This document shows positions 18,403 to 27,139 of a stretch of 64,000 nucleotides of DNA, piece after piece. The position numbers were made by a program, and so were the translations under genes. The notes under the pieces were generated by a model. The model saw nothing but the letters and a program-made list of their open reading frames with translations, did no database searches and was not told the origin of the DNA. Origin of the DNA: Clostridia bacterium. GTDB lineage: Bacteria; Bacillota; Peptococcia; DRI-13; UBA5745. Where the stretch lies: positions 1 through 64,000 of the forward strand of contig JAHDMJ010000007.1 in assembly GCA_018436095.1 (NCBI GenBank). The letters run 5' to 3'. Each line of letters begins with the position of its first letter. Position 1 is the stretch's first letter.

Positions 18403-20726
18403 GATTTCACCAGCGCTTTCTCCAAAACCTCATCCATGGTTTCCACCAGGTGAAATTTCAGGGATTCGCGGACATTTTCCGGAATATCTTCAAGATCTTT
18501 CTCATTTTCTTTCGGTAAAATAATGATTTTGCAGCCTGCCCGGTGAGCTGCCAGGATTTTTTCCTTGATGCCGCCTACGGGCAGCACCCGGCCCCGCAGG
18601 GTAATCTCACCGGTCATGGCGATATCGGCGTCCACCATCTGCTCGGCGAGGGCCGAAGCCATAGCTGTGGCCATAGTAATGCCGGCGGAGGGACCGTCTT
18701 TGGGGATGGCTCCCTCCGGTATATGAATATGGACGTCCATATCCTTATAGAAATTTTCGTCGATGCCCAGTCTGGCCGCCCGGGAACGGATAAAGCTATA
18801 GCCGGCCTGAGCCGATTCCTTCATCACGTCTCCCAGCTTGCCCGTAAGGATCAGCTTGCCGGTGCCTTTCATCAGGCTGACCTCGATATGGAGAACCTCG
18901 CCTCCTACAGCCGTCCAGGCCAGGCCGTTGGCGGCACCCAGCAGGTTGCCTTCCTGGGAATCCCGGTGGCGGTAGCGGGGTATGCCTAAATACTGCCGCA
19001 ATACTTTAGCGTTTACCGTAACGGAGCGTTTCGTACCGTCGGCCACCTGCCGGGCGGATTTCCGGCAAATGCGGGCTATCTCCCGCTCCAGGCTGCGGAT
19101 ACCGGCTTCCCGGGTATAGTTGGAGATGACGGTTTTCAACTCCTCATCACCGATTTTCATCTGGTTTTTTTTCAGGCCGTTTTCTCTCATCTGCTTGGGC
19201 ACCAGATAGCGCCTGGCGATTTCCAGCTTCTCCTCCTCCGTATAGCCAGCCAGAGTGATCAGTTCCATCCGGTCCAGCAGAGGGGCGGGGATATTGTAAG
19301 CCACATTGGCCGTAACAATAAACAGTACCTTGGACAGATCAACGGGTATTTCAATGAAATGATCGCTGAAGGTGGAGTTTTGTTCCGGGTCCAGGACTTC
19401 CAGCAGAGCCGAAGAAGGATCGCCCCGGAAATCCATGCTCATTTTATCTACTTCGTCCAGCAAAAAAACGGGGTTTTTCGTGCCGGCAGTACGCAGGCCC
19501 TGAATTACCCGGCCCGGTAAAGCCCCTACATAAGTCCGGCGGTGGCCCCGAATCTCCGCTTCATCACGGACGCCGCCCAAGGACATGCGGACAAATTTCC
19601 GGCCTAAAGCCCGGGCTACGGATTTGGCCAGGGAGGTTTTGCCTACCCCCGGCGGCCCCACCAGGCAAAGGATAGGCCCTTTGATGGTATTGGTCAGCTT
19701 GCGGACGGCCAGATATTCCAATATCCGCTCCTTGGGTTTTTCCAGACCGTAATGATCTTCGGCCAAAATCTTTTCGGCCAGCAGAATATCCAGATTATCC
19801 TCGGTTTCCTGCTGCCAGGGAATCATCAGCAGCCAATCCAGATAATTGCGCACAACTGTGGCCTCCGCCACCATGGGGGGCATCTTTTCCAAACGTTCTA
19901 CTTCTTTGAGGGCTTTCTCCAGCCCCTCTTCGGGCATACCGGCTTCCTTCAGCTTCTTACGGTATTCCTCGGCCTCCGCTAACCGGTCTTCCTTCTCGCC
20001 CAACTCCTTTTGAATGGCTTTGACCTGTTCCCGCAAATAATATTCTTTTTGGTTTTTATCCAGTTGTTGCTTAACCTGAGCGCTGATCTTCCGCTCGATA
20101 TCCAATATCTCTAATTCCCGGCCCAGAATACCGGTGAGCAAATGCACCCGGTGGGCTACCGATAAAGTCTCTAATATTTTTTGGCGCTCCGGCAGTTTTA
20201 AATTGACATGGGAGGCCACAAAATCGCAAAGCCGGCCGGGATCTTCAATGGAGGTGATTGCCGCCACCGATTCCGGCGTCACTTTTTTGCTGAGGCGGAC
20301 GTATTTCTCAAACTGCTCCGTCAAAGTCCGGGCAGCGGCCTCCATAATCAAGCTGCTTTCATCCTGATCCTCCACAAAAGTAAAAACGGCTTCCATGAAG
20401 CTGGTTTGGGCCGTCAATTCCTTTAGAGCCGCTCTGGCCGCGCCTTCCACCAGCACCCTTACCGTACCGCCGGGCAGCTTCAGCATCTGCTTGATATCCG
20501 CTACGGTACCTATCCGGTACAAATCATCGATGCCGGGATCGTCCTGGTCGCTGTCCTTCTGGGCCAAAAGCAAAATCTGATTGCGGCTCATCATCGCCGC
20601 TTCCAAAGCCTTAATGGATTTTTCCCTGCCTACGTCCAAATGCATCATCATGCCGGGATAAACAATGATTCCCCGTAAAGGCAGCAAAGGCAGCTCATAT
20701 ATCTTTTCGTCAGCGTAAGCTTCCAT
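18399..20726 (-). CDS. lon: ATP-dependent endopeptidase Lon (LonA)
   Basis: A 775-residue cytosolic AAA+ protease that degrades misfolded and regulatory proteins. It has the N-terminal substrate domain ([15 protein letters not shown]), a coiled-coil middle, Walker [10 protein letters not shown], Walker [11 protein letters not shown], and the C-terminal protease domain with the Ser-Lys dyad (Ser in [12 protein letters not shown], Lys in [14 protein letters not shown]). ATG 20726 was chosen because GAAGGTG precedes it; a start at 20747 would add seven residues. It lies 72 bp downstream of lonB. Confidence 0.97.
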   Translation of the reverse strand: MEAYADEKIYELPLLPLRGIIVYPGMMMHLDVGREKSIKALEAAMMSRNQILLLAQKDSDQDDPGIDDLYRIGTVADIKQMLKLPGGTVRVLVEGAARAALKELTAQTSFMEAVFTFVEDQDESSLIMEAAARTLTEQFEKYVRLSKKVTPESVAAITSIEDPGRLCDFVASHVNLKLPERQKILETLSVAHRVHLLTGILGRELEILDIERKISAQVKQQLDKNQKEYYLREQVKAIQKELGEKEDRLAEAEEYRKKLKEAGMPEEGLEKALKEVERLEKMPPMVAEATVVRNYLDWLLMIPWQQETEDNLDILLAEKILAEDHYGLEKPKERILEYLAVRKLTNTIKGPILCLVGPPGVGKTSLAKSVARALGRKFVRMSLGGVRDEAEIRGHRRTYVGALPGRVIQGLRTAGTKNPVFLLDEVDKMSMDFRGDPSSALLEVLDPEQNSTFSDHFIEIPVDLSKVLFIVTANVAYNIPAPLLDRMELITLAGYTEEEKLEIARRYLVPKQMRENGLKKNQMKIGDEELKTVISNYTREAGIRSLEREIARICRKSARQVADGTKRSVTVNAKVLRQYLGIPRYRHRDSQEGNLLGAANGLAWTAVGGEVLHIEVSLMKGTGKLILTGKLGDVMKESAQAGYSFIRSRAARLGIDENFYKDMDVHIHIPEGAIPKDGPSAGITMATAMASALAEQMVDADIAMTGEITLRGRVLPVGGIKEKILAAHRAGCKIIILPKENEKDLEDIPENVRESLKFHLVETMDEVLEKALVKS

Positions 20727-20798
20727 AATTTTATCACCTTCATTCAAATTAACATTGTAAATATATCATAGACGGCGTTTGCTGGCAATGATTTGCAT

Positions 20799-22574
20799 CT
20801 ATATAGTGGCCTCCTGTTTGCAGGGCTGTTTCATTACCGCCTGTTCCGGCTGTTCTCCCTCCCTTTGCTTGGCAATCAGCTCTGAGCGCAGCTTTGCCGC
20901 CTCCTCCAGCCCCCGCACCAGACCGTCCTCTTCCTCCTCTTTAACCGGCAGCATAGCTATCTGTTGGCTGAGAAGCGCCAATTTCAAAACTTGTTTGATA
21001 TTATCCACGGCAATAACCTGGATATCTTTTCTGCTTTCGTATTCCTTCTGCCAATTATCTTTAGGGATCAGCACCCTGGTGGCTCCGGCCTGAGCGGCGG
21101 CATCGATTTTAGCCCGGACCCCGCCTACGGGCTTTACCTCGCCCCAGAGAGAAATCTCTCCCGTCATGGCTAACCGGTTGTCCAGCATGGTTTTGGTGGC
21201 AGCGGAATAAACAGCCGCCGCCATGGCTATGCCTGCCGAGGGCCCGTCTACAGGGAAGCCGCCGGGGAAGTTAATATAGACATCCCACTGGCTGAAATCC
21301 TGTTCCAAAAGACGGCGCAATACGGCCAGCACCGTATTGACGGAGCAAAGAGCCATGCTTTTGCGGCGCATGGTATGGCCGCTGCCCTGACCCATCTCTT
21401 CTTCTTCCACAATACCGGTAACCTCTATCCTGCCTTTGCCGCCGGCGGCAGGCAGGAGGTCGGCTTCGATTTCCAGCAGCATACCCAAATTAGCCCCATA
21501 AACAGCCAGACCGTTGCTTCTGCCTAAACGGGGCAGGGACGGCACCTGGTTTTCCGGCCGGGGTTCGTAATGACCGGAGCGTAACACCCATTCCAGATCC
21601 TGGCGCCGCAAAATCCGCTCCTGGCCGGTCTCCAGAAGACCTGCCGCCATCTGAATCATATTCACCGATTCCCGTCCGTTGTTGGCATAGCGGCCCACCA
21701 CCATCAAGGCTTCCGGTTCCAAAGCCAGTTCCAGTTTGCCGGCGGCCTCCAAGGCAATGCGGCGGATCTGCACCGGTGATAAGCCTTTAAAGTAGATTTC
21801 GATACAACGGGAGCGCAAGGCTGCCGGCAATTGCTCCGGCCGCCGGGTGGTGGCGCCGATCAGGCGGAAGTCGGCGGGCAGGCCGTTTTGAAAGATATCA
21901 TGGATGTGCATGGGTATATTGGTATCGTCAGCGGAATAATAAGCACTTTCCAGTATTACCTTACGGTCTTCCATGATCTTCAGCAGCTTATTTAATTGAA
22001 TAGGATGGAGTTCGCCTATTTCGTCGATAAACAGCACGCCGCCATGGGCTTTCGTCACCGCCCCCGGCTTCGGCTGAGGTATGCCGGCAGCCCCCATAGA
22101 ACCGGCGCCCTGATAAATGGGATCATGAACGGAGCCAATCAACGGATCAGCGATACCCCGCTCATCAAAACGGCAGGTTGAACCATCCACCTCAATAAAG
22201 CAGGCATCTTTTCGAAAGGGAGACAAAGGATTTTTCTTAGCCTCAGCCAGCACCAGCCGGGCCGCCGTGGTCTTGCCGATGCCCGGAGGCCCGTAAAGAA
22301 TTACATGCTGAGGATTGGGGCCGCACAAGGCTGCCCGCAAAGCTTTTATTCCATCCTCCTGACCCACTACTTCCGTAAAATGACCGGGTCTGGTTTTTTC
22401 CGCCAAAGGAATGCTGAGGGCAATATTTCTCAGCTTTGTCATTTTTTCAGTTTCTTTCTTATATGTTTTCGGTACCGCCGACGCTGTTCTGGCGCCAGAC
22501 GGCTGCCGGGTAATGGCGTAAAAAAGCACCATAAAAAGCATCACCAGCAAGATGGCTTGAACCGCAACTGCCAT
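20799..22574 (-). CDS. lonB: ATP-dependent protease LonB (membrane-anchored)
   Basis: A 591-residue LonB of the Firmicutes type; B. subtilis LonB acts in the forespore. An N-terminal membrane segment (AILLVMLFMVLFYAI) is followed by AAA+ Walker A GPPGIGKTT, Walker B VLFIDEIGEL and the protease dyad (Ser in DGPSAGIAMAAA, Lys in GGVRAKIDAAAQAG). It lacks the large N-terminal substrate domain of LonA. GGAGGG lies seven bases before the ATG. First gene of the lonB-lon-engB-valS-folC run. Its presence hints at a spore former but does not prove it. Confidence 0.93.
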   Translation of the reverse strand: MAVAVQAILLVMLFMVLFYAITRQPSGARTASAVPKTYKKETEKMTKLRNIALSIPLAEKTRPGHFTEVVGQEDGIKALRAALCGPNPQHVILYGPPGIGKTTAARLVLAEAKKNPLSPFRKDACFIEVDGSTCRFDERGIADPLIGSVHDPIYQGAGSMGAAGIPQPKPGAVTKAHGGVLFIDEIGELHPIQLNKLLKIMEDRKVILESAYYSADDTNIPMHIHDIFQNGLPADFRLIGATTRRPEQLPAALRSRCIEIYFKGLSPVQIRRIALEAAGKLELALEPEALMVVGRYANNGRESVNMIQMAAGLLETGQERILRRQDLEWVLRSGHYEPRPENQVPSLPRLGRSNGLAVYGANLGMLLEIEADLLPAAGGKGRIEVTGIVEEEEMGQGSGHTMRRKSMALCSVNTVLAVLRRLLEQDFSQWDVYINFPGGFPVDGPSAGIAMAAAVYSAATKTMLDNRLAMTGEISLWGEVKPVGGVRAKIDAAAQAGATRVLIPKDNWQKEYESRKDIQVIAVDNIKQVLKLALLSQQIAMLPVKEEEEDGLVRGLEEAAKLRSELIAKQREGEQPEQAVMKQPCKQEATI

Positions 22575-22799
22575 AATTTATCCCTCCATTTTTATTTTAT
22601 TTGATCCTGATGTCACAATTGGTATTGTATCCAGATGCGGCAATCTTATGGGATAAAATTAAGGCAGATTCAGGTAATTTTTTATGATAAAAAGGAGCTG
22701 TTGCATTAACTGCAACGGAAAAAAGAACAAAAACGGCGATACCCATCTATTAGAATTAACGTTTTGCGTCACACTTTTTTCAATTCATTTTGAACATGA
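22575..22799. other. Intergenic stretch upstream of lonB
   Basis: No gene. It holds an ATTAACGTTTTGCGTCACAC copy at 22755-22774 that recurs (two changes) at 22830-22849 inside the next terminator, and a small GTTGCA/TGCAAC hairpin near 22700. I did not find a convincing lonB promoter. Confidence 0.5.
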
Positions 22800-22852
22800 T
22801 AAAAAAGGGAGCATCGCTTAACGTTTACCATTAACGTTTTGCGACACGCCCC
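22800..22852 (-). terminator. Terminator of the RNA methyltransferase gene
   Basis: Minus strand GGGGCGTGTCGC pairs with GCGATGCTCCC, followed by a T-run. A related hairpin with the same GCGACACGCCC arm ends the gene at 50551. Confidence 0.75.
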
Positions 22853-22893
22853 GGGCCTTTATTGCAAAAAATCCGCTTATAGTTAAGTTTTTC

Positions 22894-24117
22894 TTAGCTA
22901 TCCCCGCCGGCCTGCTTTTCCTCTGCCTGGCCCTCTTCCTCTGCGGCTCTATCCCGCCGGGGCGGCCTAGGCCCGTGATATTGATAAAGGCGGCATTCCA
23001 GCCGGCCATTGTACAGCTTCGTGTTTTTCGTAGCCTTGCGGCCAAAAGCCTCTTCAAAACCCGGATGAGAGGTCAGCACATAAAAAGACCAGGTATCCAA
23101 AGGCGCCAATACCTGCCCCATAGTCCGGTACAGGGCTGCCGCTTCCTGGTCATCCCCCATCCGCTGGCCATAAACGGGATTGGTAATAACAGCCCCGTAT
23201 TTCTTGGAGGAGCGGAAATCCTTGATATCCCGCTGCTGAAAATGAATATACTTGTCCACTCCCGCCAGCTTGGCATGGTAACGGGCCATGGATATGGCAT
23301 TGGCGTCAATATCATAGCCTTCCAGCCGCATTTCCGCCAGCTCGGCGCTTTTTTCCTGCTGCCACAAGGCTGCATTTTCCCGGGCTTCCTCCCGCACCTG
23401 CCGCCATAAAGCCGCCGGTACCTGGGGCCATTTTTCGCAGGCAAAGCTGCGGTTGAGACCCGGCGCTGCGCCCAAAGCCTTCAACGCCCCTTCGATCAAA
23501 ATGGTGCCGGAACCGCAAAAGGGATCGATCAATAATTGGTGGGGCCGCCAATTGCTGAGGGTCAACATTACTGCAGCAGTGGTTTCCTTCAAAGGCGCCT
23601 GAGCCGACAGCTTGCGCCAGCCTCTTTTATGCAGGCCATCGCCGGAGGTATCCAGCATGATCGTCACCTGATCCTGGGTAATCCGGAACTCCACCTGGTA
23701 GACAGGGCCGGTTTCCGCAAACCAGGTCACTTTTTTGTACTTCTCTTGCAACCGCTGCACAATAGCCTTTTTAATGATAGCCTGGCAATCGGACACGCTA
23801 AAGAGTTGGGATTTCAGGGACTTGCCGGCTACGGGAAAAGCTGCCTCCGCATCCAGCCACTCTTCCCAAGGCAGGGCTTTGGTGCCTTGAAACAGCTCCT
23901 CAAAGGTCACCGCCGGAAAACTTCCCACTTCCACCAGCACCCGCTCGCCCTGGCGGATCAAGGTATTGCAGCGGACTAAATCCACAGGGCCGCCGCTAAA
24001 GGTGACGCCGCCTTTGCCCACCGTCAGCCCCTCGGTATAGCCCAGCCGGTTCATTTCTTTGCGCAGCAAGCCTTCCACGCCGCTGGGAGCAGTCACAATG
24101 ATTTTATAAGAATTCAC
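22894..24117 (-). CDS. THUMP-domain class I SAM-dependent rRNA methyltransferase (RlmL/YpsC family)
   Basis: A 407-residue RNA methyltransferase, probably modifying N2 of a guanine in 23S rRNA as RlmL-N relatives do. The THUMP RNA-binding domain spans about 45-160. The Rossmann methyltransferase domain has LIDPFCGSGTILIEGA (SAM binding) and YDIDANAISMARYHA. The catalytic motif, normally NPPYG, reads NPVYG here (Pro to Val). The C-terminal 25 residues are a Glu/Arg/Pro-rich tail. The start is GTG with AAGGTG just upstream. It appears monocistronic. Confidence 0.9.
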   Translation of the reverse strand: MNSYKIIVTAPSGVEGLLRKEMNRLGYTEGLTVGKGGVTFSGGPVDLVRCNTLIRQGERVLVEVGSFPAVTFEELFQGTKALPWEEWLDAEAAFPVAGKSLKSQLFSVSDCQAIIKKAIVQRLQEKYKKVTWFAETGPVYQVEFRITQDQVTIMLDTSGDGLHKRGWRKLSAQAPLKETTAAVMLTLSNWRPHQLLIDPFCGSGTILIEGALKALGAAPGLNRSFACEKWPQVPAALWRQVREEARENAALWQQEKSAELAEMRLEGYDIDANAISMARYHAKLAGVDKYIHFQQRDIKDFRSSKKYGAVITNPVYGQRMGDDQEAAALYRTMGQVLAPLDTWSFYVLTSHPGFEEAFGRKATKNTKLYNGRLECRLYQYHGPRPPRRDRAAEEEGQAEEKQAGGDS

Positions 24118-24131
24118 ATTTCACCTTCCGT

Positions 24132-24158
24132 ATTCAGATATTCAGATATTCAGATATT
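24132..24158. repeat. Short tandem repeat, ATTCAGAT x3
   Basis: Three perfect 8-bp units plus a partial one, directly upstream of the methyltransferase ribosome site. Confidence 0.8.
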
Positions 24159-24173
24159 TGGAGGAGGACAGAT

Positions 24174-24302
24174 TGTACAAAAATTGAATTATTGTGGAGA
24201 TTTATTGCGCACAACTGCAATTTTTGAGCAGATTTGCCTCTACTTTGCCTTTTCGGGCAGGAGTAATTCCTATTAAGTGCACAAAACCTCCATTTTTGTA
24301 CA
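24174..24302. repeat. Dispersed motif, one forward and two reverse copies
   Basis: Forward copy 24174-24195 faces reverse copies 24209-24230 and 24280-24302 (ACAAAACCTCCATTTTTGTA). The outer pair can form a stem of about 20 bp with mismatches. Confidence 0.75.
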
Positions 24303-24404
24303 ATTGACCTGGGCTCCAGCCAGCATCTTGATGCCAGCTGGGGCCTATCGCTCTTGTCGCTCAGCCAATTCCTGCAGCAATCTTTATCTTCGGAACCCCA
24401 ACTA

Positions 24405-24714
24405 TTCAAAATTTCAAGTTTGTAGCCGCCGTCCAGGCATTTTGTGCAAAATTGCAAGTTTGTTAGCATTTGCAGAAGCTAACTGTGCAAAATTGCAAGT
24501 TTAGCGGTGTCTTAACCTCACTTTTTTACTGTATTTATCCATATTTAGTGTATCGCTCAGGAGTTTCCCACTATTTTGGAGAAACAACACACTACAAACT
24601 TGAAATTTTGCTCATTTGACCAGCCAGTGATCGACAAAGCTGCATTTTTGTGCAGTTAGCCCGATTTGCCGCCGACTTTTTCAGTTGCCTCCGACAAACC
24701 TGCATTTTTGAGCA
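24405..24714. repeat. Facing clusters of the dispersed motif, three forward and three reverse
   Basis: Forward copies have CAAAA anchors at 24407, 24447 and 24488 (40, 41 bp). Reverse copies have TTTTG anchors at 24610, 24650 and 24710 (40, 60 bp). Between the last two reverse copies lies CGACTTTTTCAGTTGCCTC (24673-24691), a lone end of the MITE-like element. Its flank at 24660-24684 is the exact reverse complement of 12715-12739 at the left end of element A. Confidence 0.8.
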
Positions 24715-24923
24715 ACCGCCACGGGCCACTGCTCCGGTTTGGAACAACCACTGCAGCACTACGGCTCAGCCAACCCCTGCCCTTTAGCCAGGCCCCTACA
24801 AGCCCTTGCAGCCCGGCCAATCCCTGGGCGTTACCGCCTGACACCCGCTCAAGCCCTCCAAGCCCTTGCAGCCCTTTGGCCCAGCGGCCGTCGAGCTGCC
24901 GCCGCCAAGGTACTATAGCCTCG

Positions 24924-26276
24924 TCATACCCCCAGTATTTTGAGGGAAATCGAAAAATAGACAATCAAGGACACTGCATCAACGATAGTGGTAATTAACG
25001 GTGAAGCCATAATCGCCGGATCCGCCTTGCACAGCTTGGCCACAATAGGCAGCACGCCGCCGATGGTCTTGGCCAAAGCTACCGTCAATACAAGGCTGAC
25101 GGAGACAATAATGTAAACCATGGGTTCACCGGGATAAGTGATCATCAGCCGGATGCAATTAACTAAGGCTAAAGCTGTACCTACCAACAAGCTGACCCGC
25201 AGCTCTTTCCAAAACACCCGGCCCATATCCTTGCCTTCAATCTCATCCAAGGCCATGCCGCGGATGACCATGGTGGCGCTCTGGGAGCCGGCATTACCGC
25301 CGGTACCCGTCAGCATGGGGATAAAGGTGACCAAAATAGGCATAAACTGGATGAGATTCTGATAGTGGCCCAATACGCTGCCTGTGATCATGGCGGAAAT
25401 CATCAGTACCAGAAGCCAAAGAATACGGTTTTTCGCCAACTCCCAGACGCCGGTTTTCAGATAAGGCCGCTGGGAAGGCAGCATAGCCGCCATTCTTTCG
25501 AAGTCCTCGGTGTTTTCTTCCTGGATAACGTCCATAACGTCGTCAATGGTGATAATGCCCACCAGGCGGTTTTCCTGGTCTACCACCGGCAGAGAGAGGA
25601 AATCGTATCTGCCGATAATTCTGGCCGCTTCTTCCCGGTCGTCGTAGGTATGGACAAAAATCACGTCGTCGTCCATAATATCCCCGATTAGCGTGTCCAA
25701 ATCCGCCAAAAATAGACGGCGTACGGTAATTACTCCTTCCAGACGCCGATTGGCGTCAGTGACATAACAGGTATAAACCGTTTCGCTATCCAGGCCCACT
25801 TGGCGAATGCGCTCAAAGGCCTGATTTACCGTCATTTCCTTTTTAAGGTGAACGAACTCCGCCGTCATAATGCTGCCGGCTGAAGACTCGGGATAATTTA
25901 AAAACTGATTGATCAAGCGCCTGGTCTCCGGTGAAGTATGCTGAAGCAGTTTTTTCACCACATTGGCCGGCAGCTCTTCCAGCACGTCTACGGCGTCGTC
26001 CACATAAAGCTCGTCGATGATGGCCGAGGCTTCTTTGTCCGTAATGGCCGTAATCAACTGTTCCTGGGTTTCCTGAGCTAAATAGGAAAATAGCTCCGCC
26101 GCAAATTCTTTATGCAATGTCCGAAAAACCACCGGCAACTGCTTGGGCGGCAGGCTTTCCAAGAACTCGGCGGCATCGGCCTTGTTCAGCTCGGACAGCT
26201 TCTCCTTGAGGGCGCGGTATTCCTTATTTGCCGCCAGTGCCGTCAATTCCTCAAACAACTCTTTTTCCATTTCCAT
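24924..26276 (-). CDS. mgtE: Magnesium transporter MgtE
   Basis: A 450-residue Mg2+ channel-type transporter. The N-terminal superhelical domain (about 1-130, EFLESLPPKQLPVVF) and a pair of CBS domains (about 135-260, IMTAEFVHLKKEMTVNQAF) form the cytosolic Mg2+ sensor. A plug helix and five membrane segments follow, with the pore signature GTGGNAGSQSAT. GGGGGG lies seven bases before the ATG. A short reading frame from 26322 overlaps this start in another frame. Confidence 0.97.
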   Translation of the reverse strand: MEMEKELFEELTALAANKEYRALKEKLSELNKADAAEFLESLPPKQLPVVFRTLHKEFAAELFSYLAQETQEQLITAITDKEASAIIDELYVDDAVDVLEELPANVVKKLLQHTSPETRRLINQFLNYPESSAGSIMTAEFVHLKKEMTVNQAFERIRQVGLDSETVYTCYVTDANRRLEGVITVRRLFLADLDTLIGDIMDDDVIFVHTYDDREEAARIIGRYDFLSLPVVDQENRLVGIITIDDVMDVIQEENTEDFERMAAMLPSQRPYLKTGVWELAKNRILWLLVLMISAMITGSVLGHYQNLIQFMPILVTFIPMLTGTGGNAGSQSATMVIRGMALDEIEGKDMGRVFWKELRVSLLVGTALALVNCIRLMITYPGEPMVYIIVSVSLVLTVALAKTIGGVLPIVAKLCKADPAIMASPLITTIVDAVSLIVYFSISLKILGV

Positions 26277-26322
26277 AACGGCACCCCCCTATAATCTCGG
26301 TCCTATTTTTCTTTTTTGCCAT
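26251..26322 (-). CDS. Possible short upstream ORF overlapping mgtE start
   Basis: A 23-codon frame beginning MAKKKNRTEIIGG, with GGGAGG eight bases before its ATG. It overlaps the first 26 bases of mgtE out of frame. It could couple or reduce mgtE translation. The peptide is basic and resembles nothing I know. Low confidence that it is a real gene. Confidence 0.3.
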   Translation of the reverse strand: MAKKKNRTEIIGGCRYGNGKRVV

Positions 26323-26417
26323 TTTTATGGCCTCCCTATTCAAAATCAGGAGCATAAAAACAGACATAACCGCAAAAAGCAGATGGCAAACGACTTTGGT
26401 ACCAAAGCAAATCCGGT

Positions 26418-26449
26418 GCAGAACAAATCTGCCGCAGAACGAATCTGCC
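26418..26449. repeat. Tandem 16-bp palindromic repeat in the mgtE leader
   Basis: GCAGAACAAATCTGCC and GCAGAACGAATCTGCC stand head to tail. Each is a GCAGA/TCTGC dyad, so together they can form two small or one larger hairpin in the leader RNA. Confidence 0.6.
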
Positions 26450-26552
26450 GGAACCAAAGCATCAGCAAACATCTGCATTGCGGTCCGAATCATACGAATC
26501 AGTCAAGCAAAATTAAGCTTTGCTTATCTGAGCCGGGTGCTGGTTAAATCAG

Positions 26553-26657
26553 CTATGCCGTTATCTTTTGGGAAGAAAAAACAACGGCCATAGCAAACAT
26601 TTGCCTGCACGGGTGATCATCGGCGTCCGCTTTTATACATCTGTCGCTTGGGTCCAC
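26553..26657 (-). CDS. Small ORF in the mgtE leader (34 aa)
   Basis: A GTG start lies seven bases after AAAGGAGGG, one of the strongest ribosome sites in the window, about 60 bp past a good promoter. The 34-residue product (VDPSDRCIKADADDHPCRQM...) has two Cys and no membrane segment. It might be a leader peptide or a small protein; function unknown. The promoter and ribosome site are seen; expression is inferred. Confidence 0.4.
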   Translation of the reverse strand: MDPSDRCIKADADDHPCRQMFAMAVVFSSQKITA

Positions 26658-26721
26658 TGTTTTTCCCTCCTTTGTGTATTTTATGGAAAAATCTCGCCGG
26701 GAGTACGTCGTCCCATCTAGA

Positions 26722-26750
26722 ATTATAGCGAAAAAATACCCTGGTGACAA
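26722..26750 (-). promoter_or_regulatory. Sigma-A promoter for the mgtE transcript
   Basis: Minus strand TTGTCA (26745-26750), 17-bp spacer, TATAAT (26722-26727). Transcription would begin near 26715, giving a leader of about 440 bases before mgtE. I see no M-box in that leader. Confidence 0.7.
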
Positions 26751-26814
26751 GACAAGGCTGAGGTGAGGGGCAAGAAAAGTTTTGCATTAAAGTTTTGTAT
26801 CCACAAAAAACGTA

Positions 26815-26844
26815 TTGACAAATAGGGTTTTCCCGGTGTAAAAT
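26815..26844 (+). promoter_or_regulatory. Sigma-A promoter of the T-box/aminotransferase transcript
   Basis: TTGACA (26815-26820), 18-bp spacer, TAAAAT (26839-26844). Confidence 0.8.
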
Positions 26845-26854
26845 TTCAAACATA

Positions 26855-27119
26855 ATAAATACGGCTATGAGGAAAACGAGTACTTATTTCGGAAAGCACA
26901 GAGAGAAGATGGTTGGTGCGAATCTTCGAGTAAGAAATAAGGAAGCCATTTCTGAGCCATGGACCCAAAGGCATTTTTGCCCAGTAGGCTTCATCGTGAC
27001 CGCACGTTACAGCGGTAAGGCATGTTTGTGCCGGATGAGTGCGGAAAGCCTGGCTTTCCGAAATTAGGTGGTACCGCGGAGATTTTCGCCCTAAGTCAAA
27101 AGACTTAGGGCGTTTTTTA
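26855..27119 (+). promoter_or_regulatory. T-box leader, alanine-specific (specifier GCC)
   Basis: Stem I base GGCT (26863) pairs with AGCC (about 26957). An AGTA S-turn strand (26878-26881) faces GAAGCCA, in which GCC (26945-26947) stands at the specifier position, an Ala codon. The stem above is CTTATTTC/GAAATAAG, and the apical part holds GGTTGGTGCGAATC. The conserved T-box TGGTACCGCG is at 27069-27078; its TGGT would pair with ACCA, as expected for a tRNA with discriminator A such as tRNA-Ala. A terminator follows (CGCCCTAAGTC-AAAA-GACTTAGGGCG then six T, 27087-27118). Uncharged tRNA-Ala should favour the antiterminator and turn on the aminotransferase. Confidence 0.92.
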
Positions 27120-27139
27120 TTTGAAAGGAGTCAATCAAT

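Noticed and set aside
24656-24964. 102-codon minus-strand frame upstream region of mgtE end
   Set aside because: It overlaps the mgtE 3' end and motif repeats; its composition follows the C-rich repeats around 24.75-24.9 kb.
26277-26715. M-box magnesium riboswitch before mgtE
   Set aside because: The conserved M-box segments could not be found on the minus strand.
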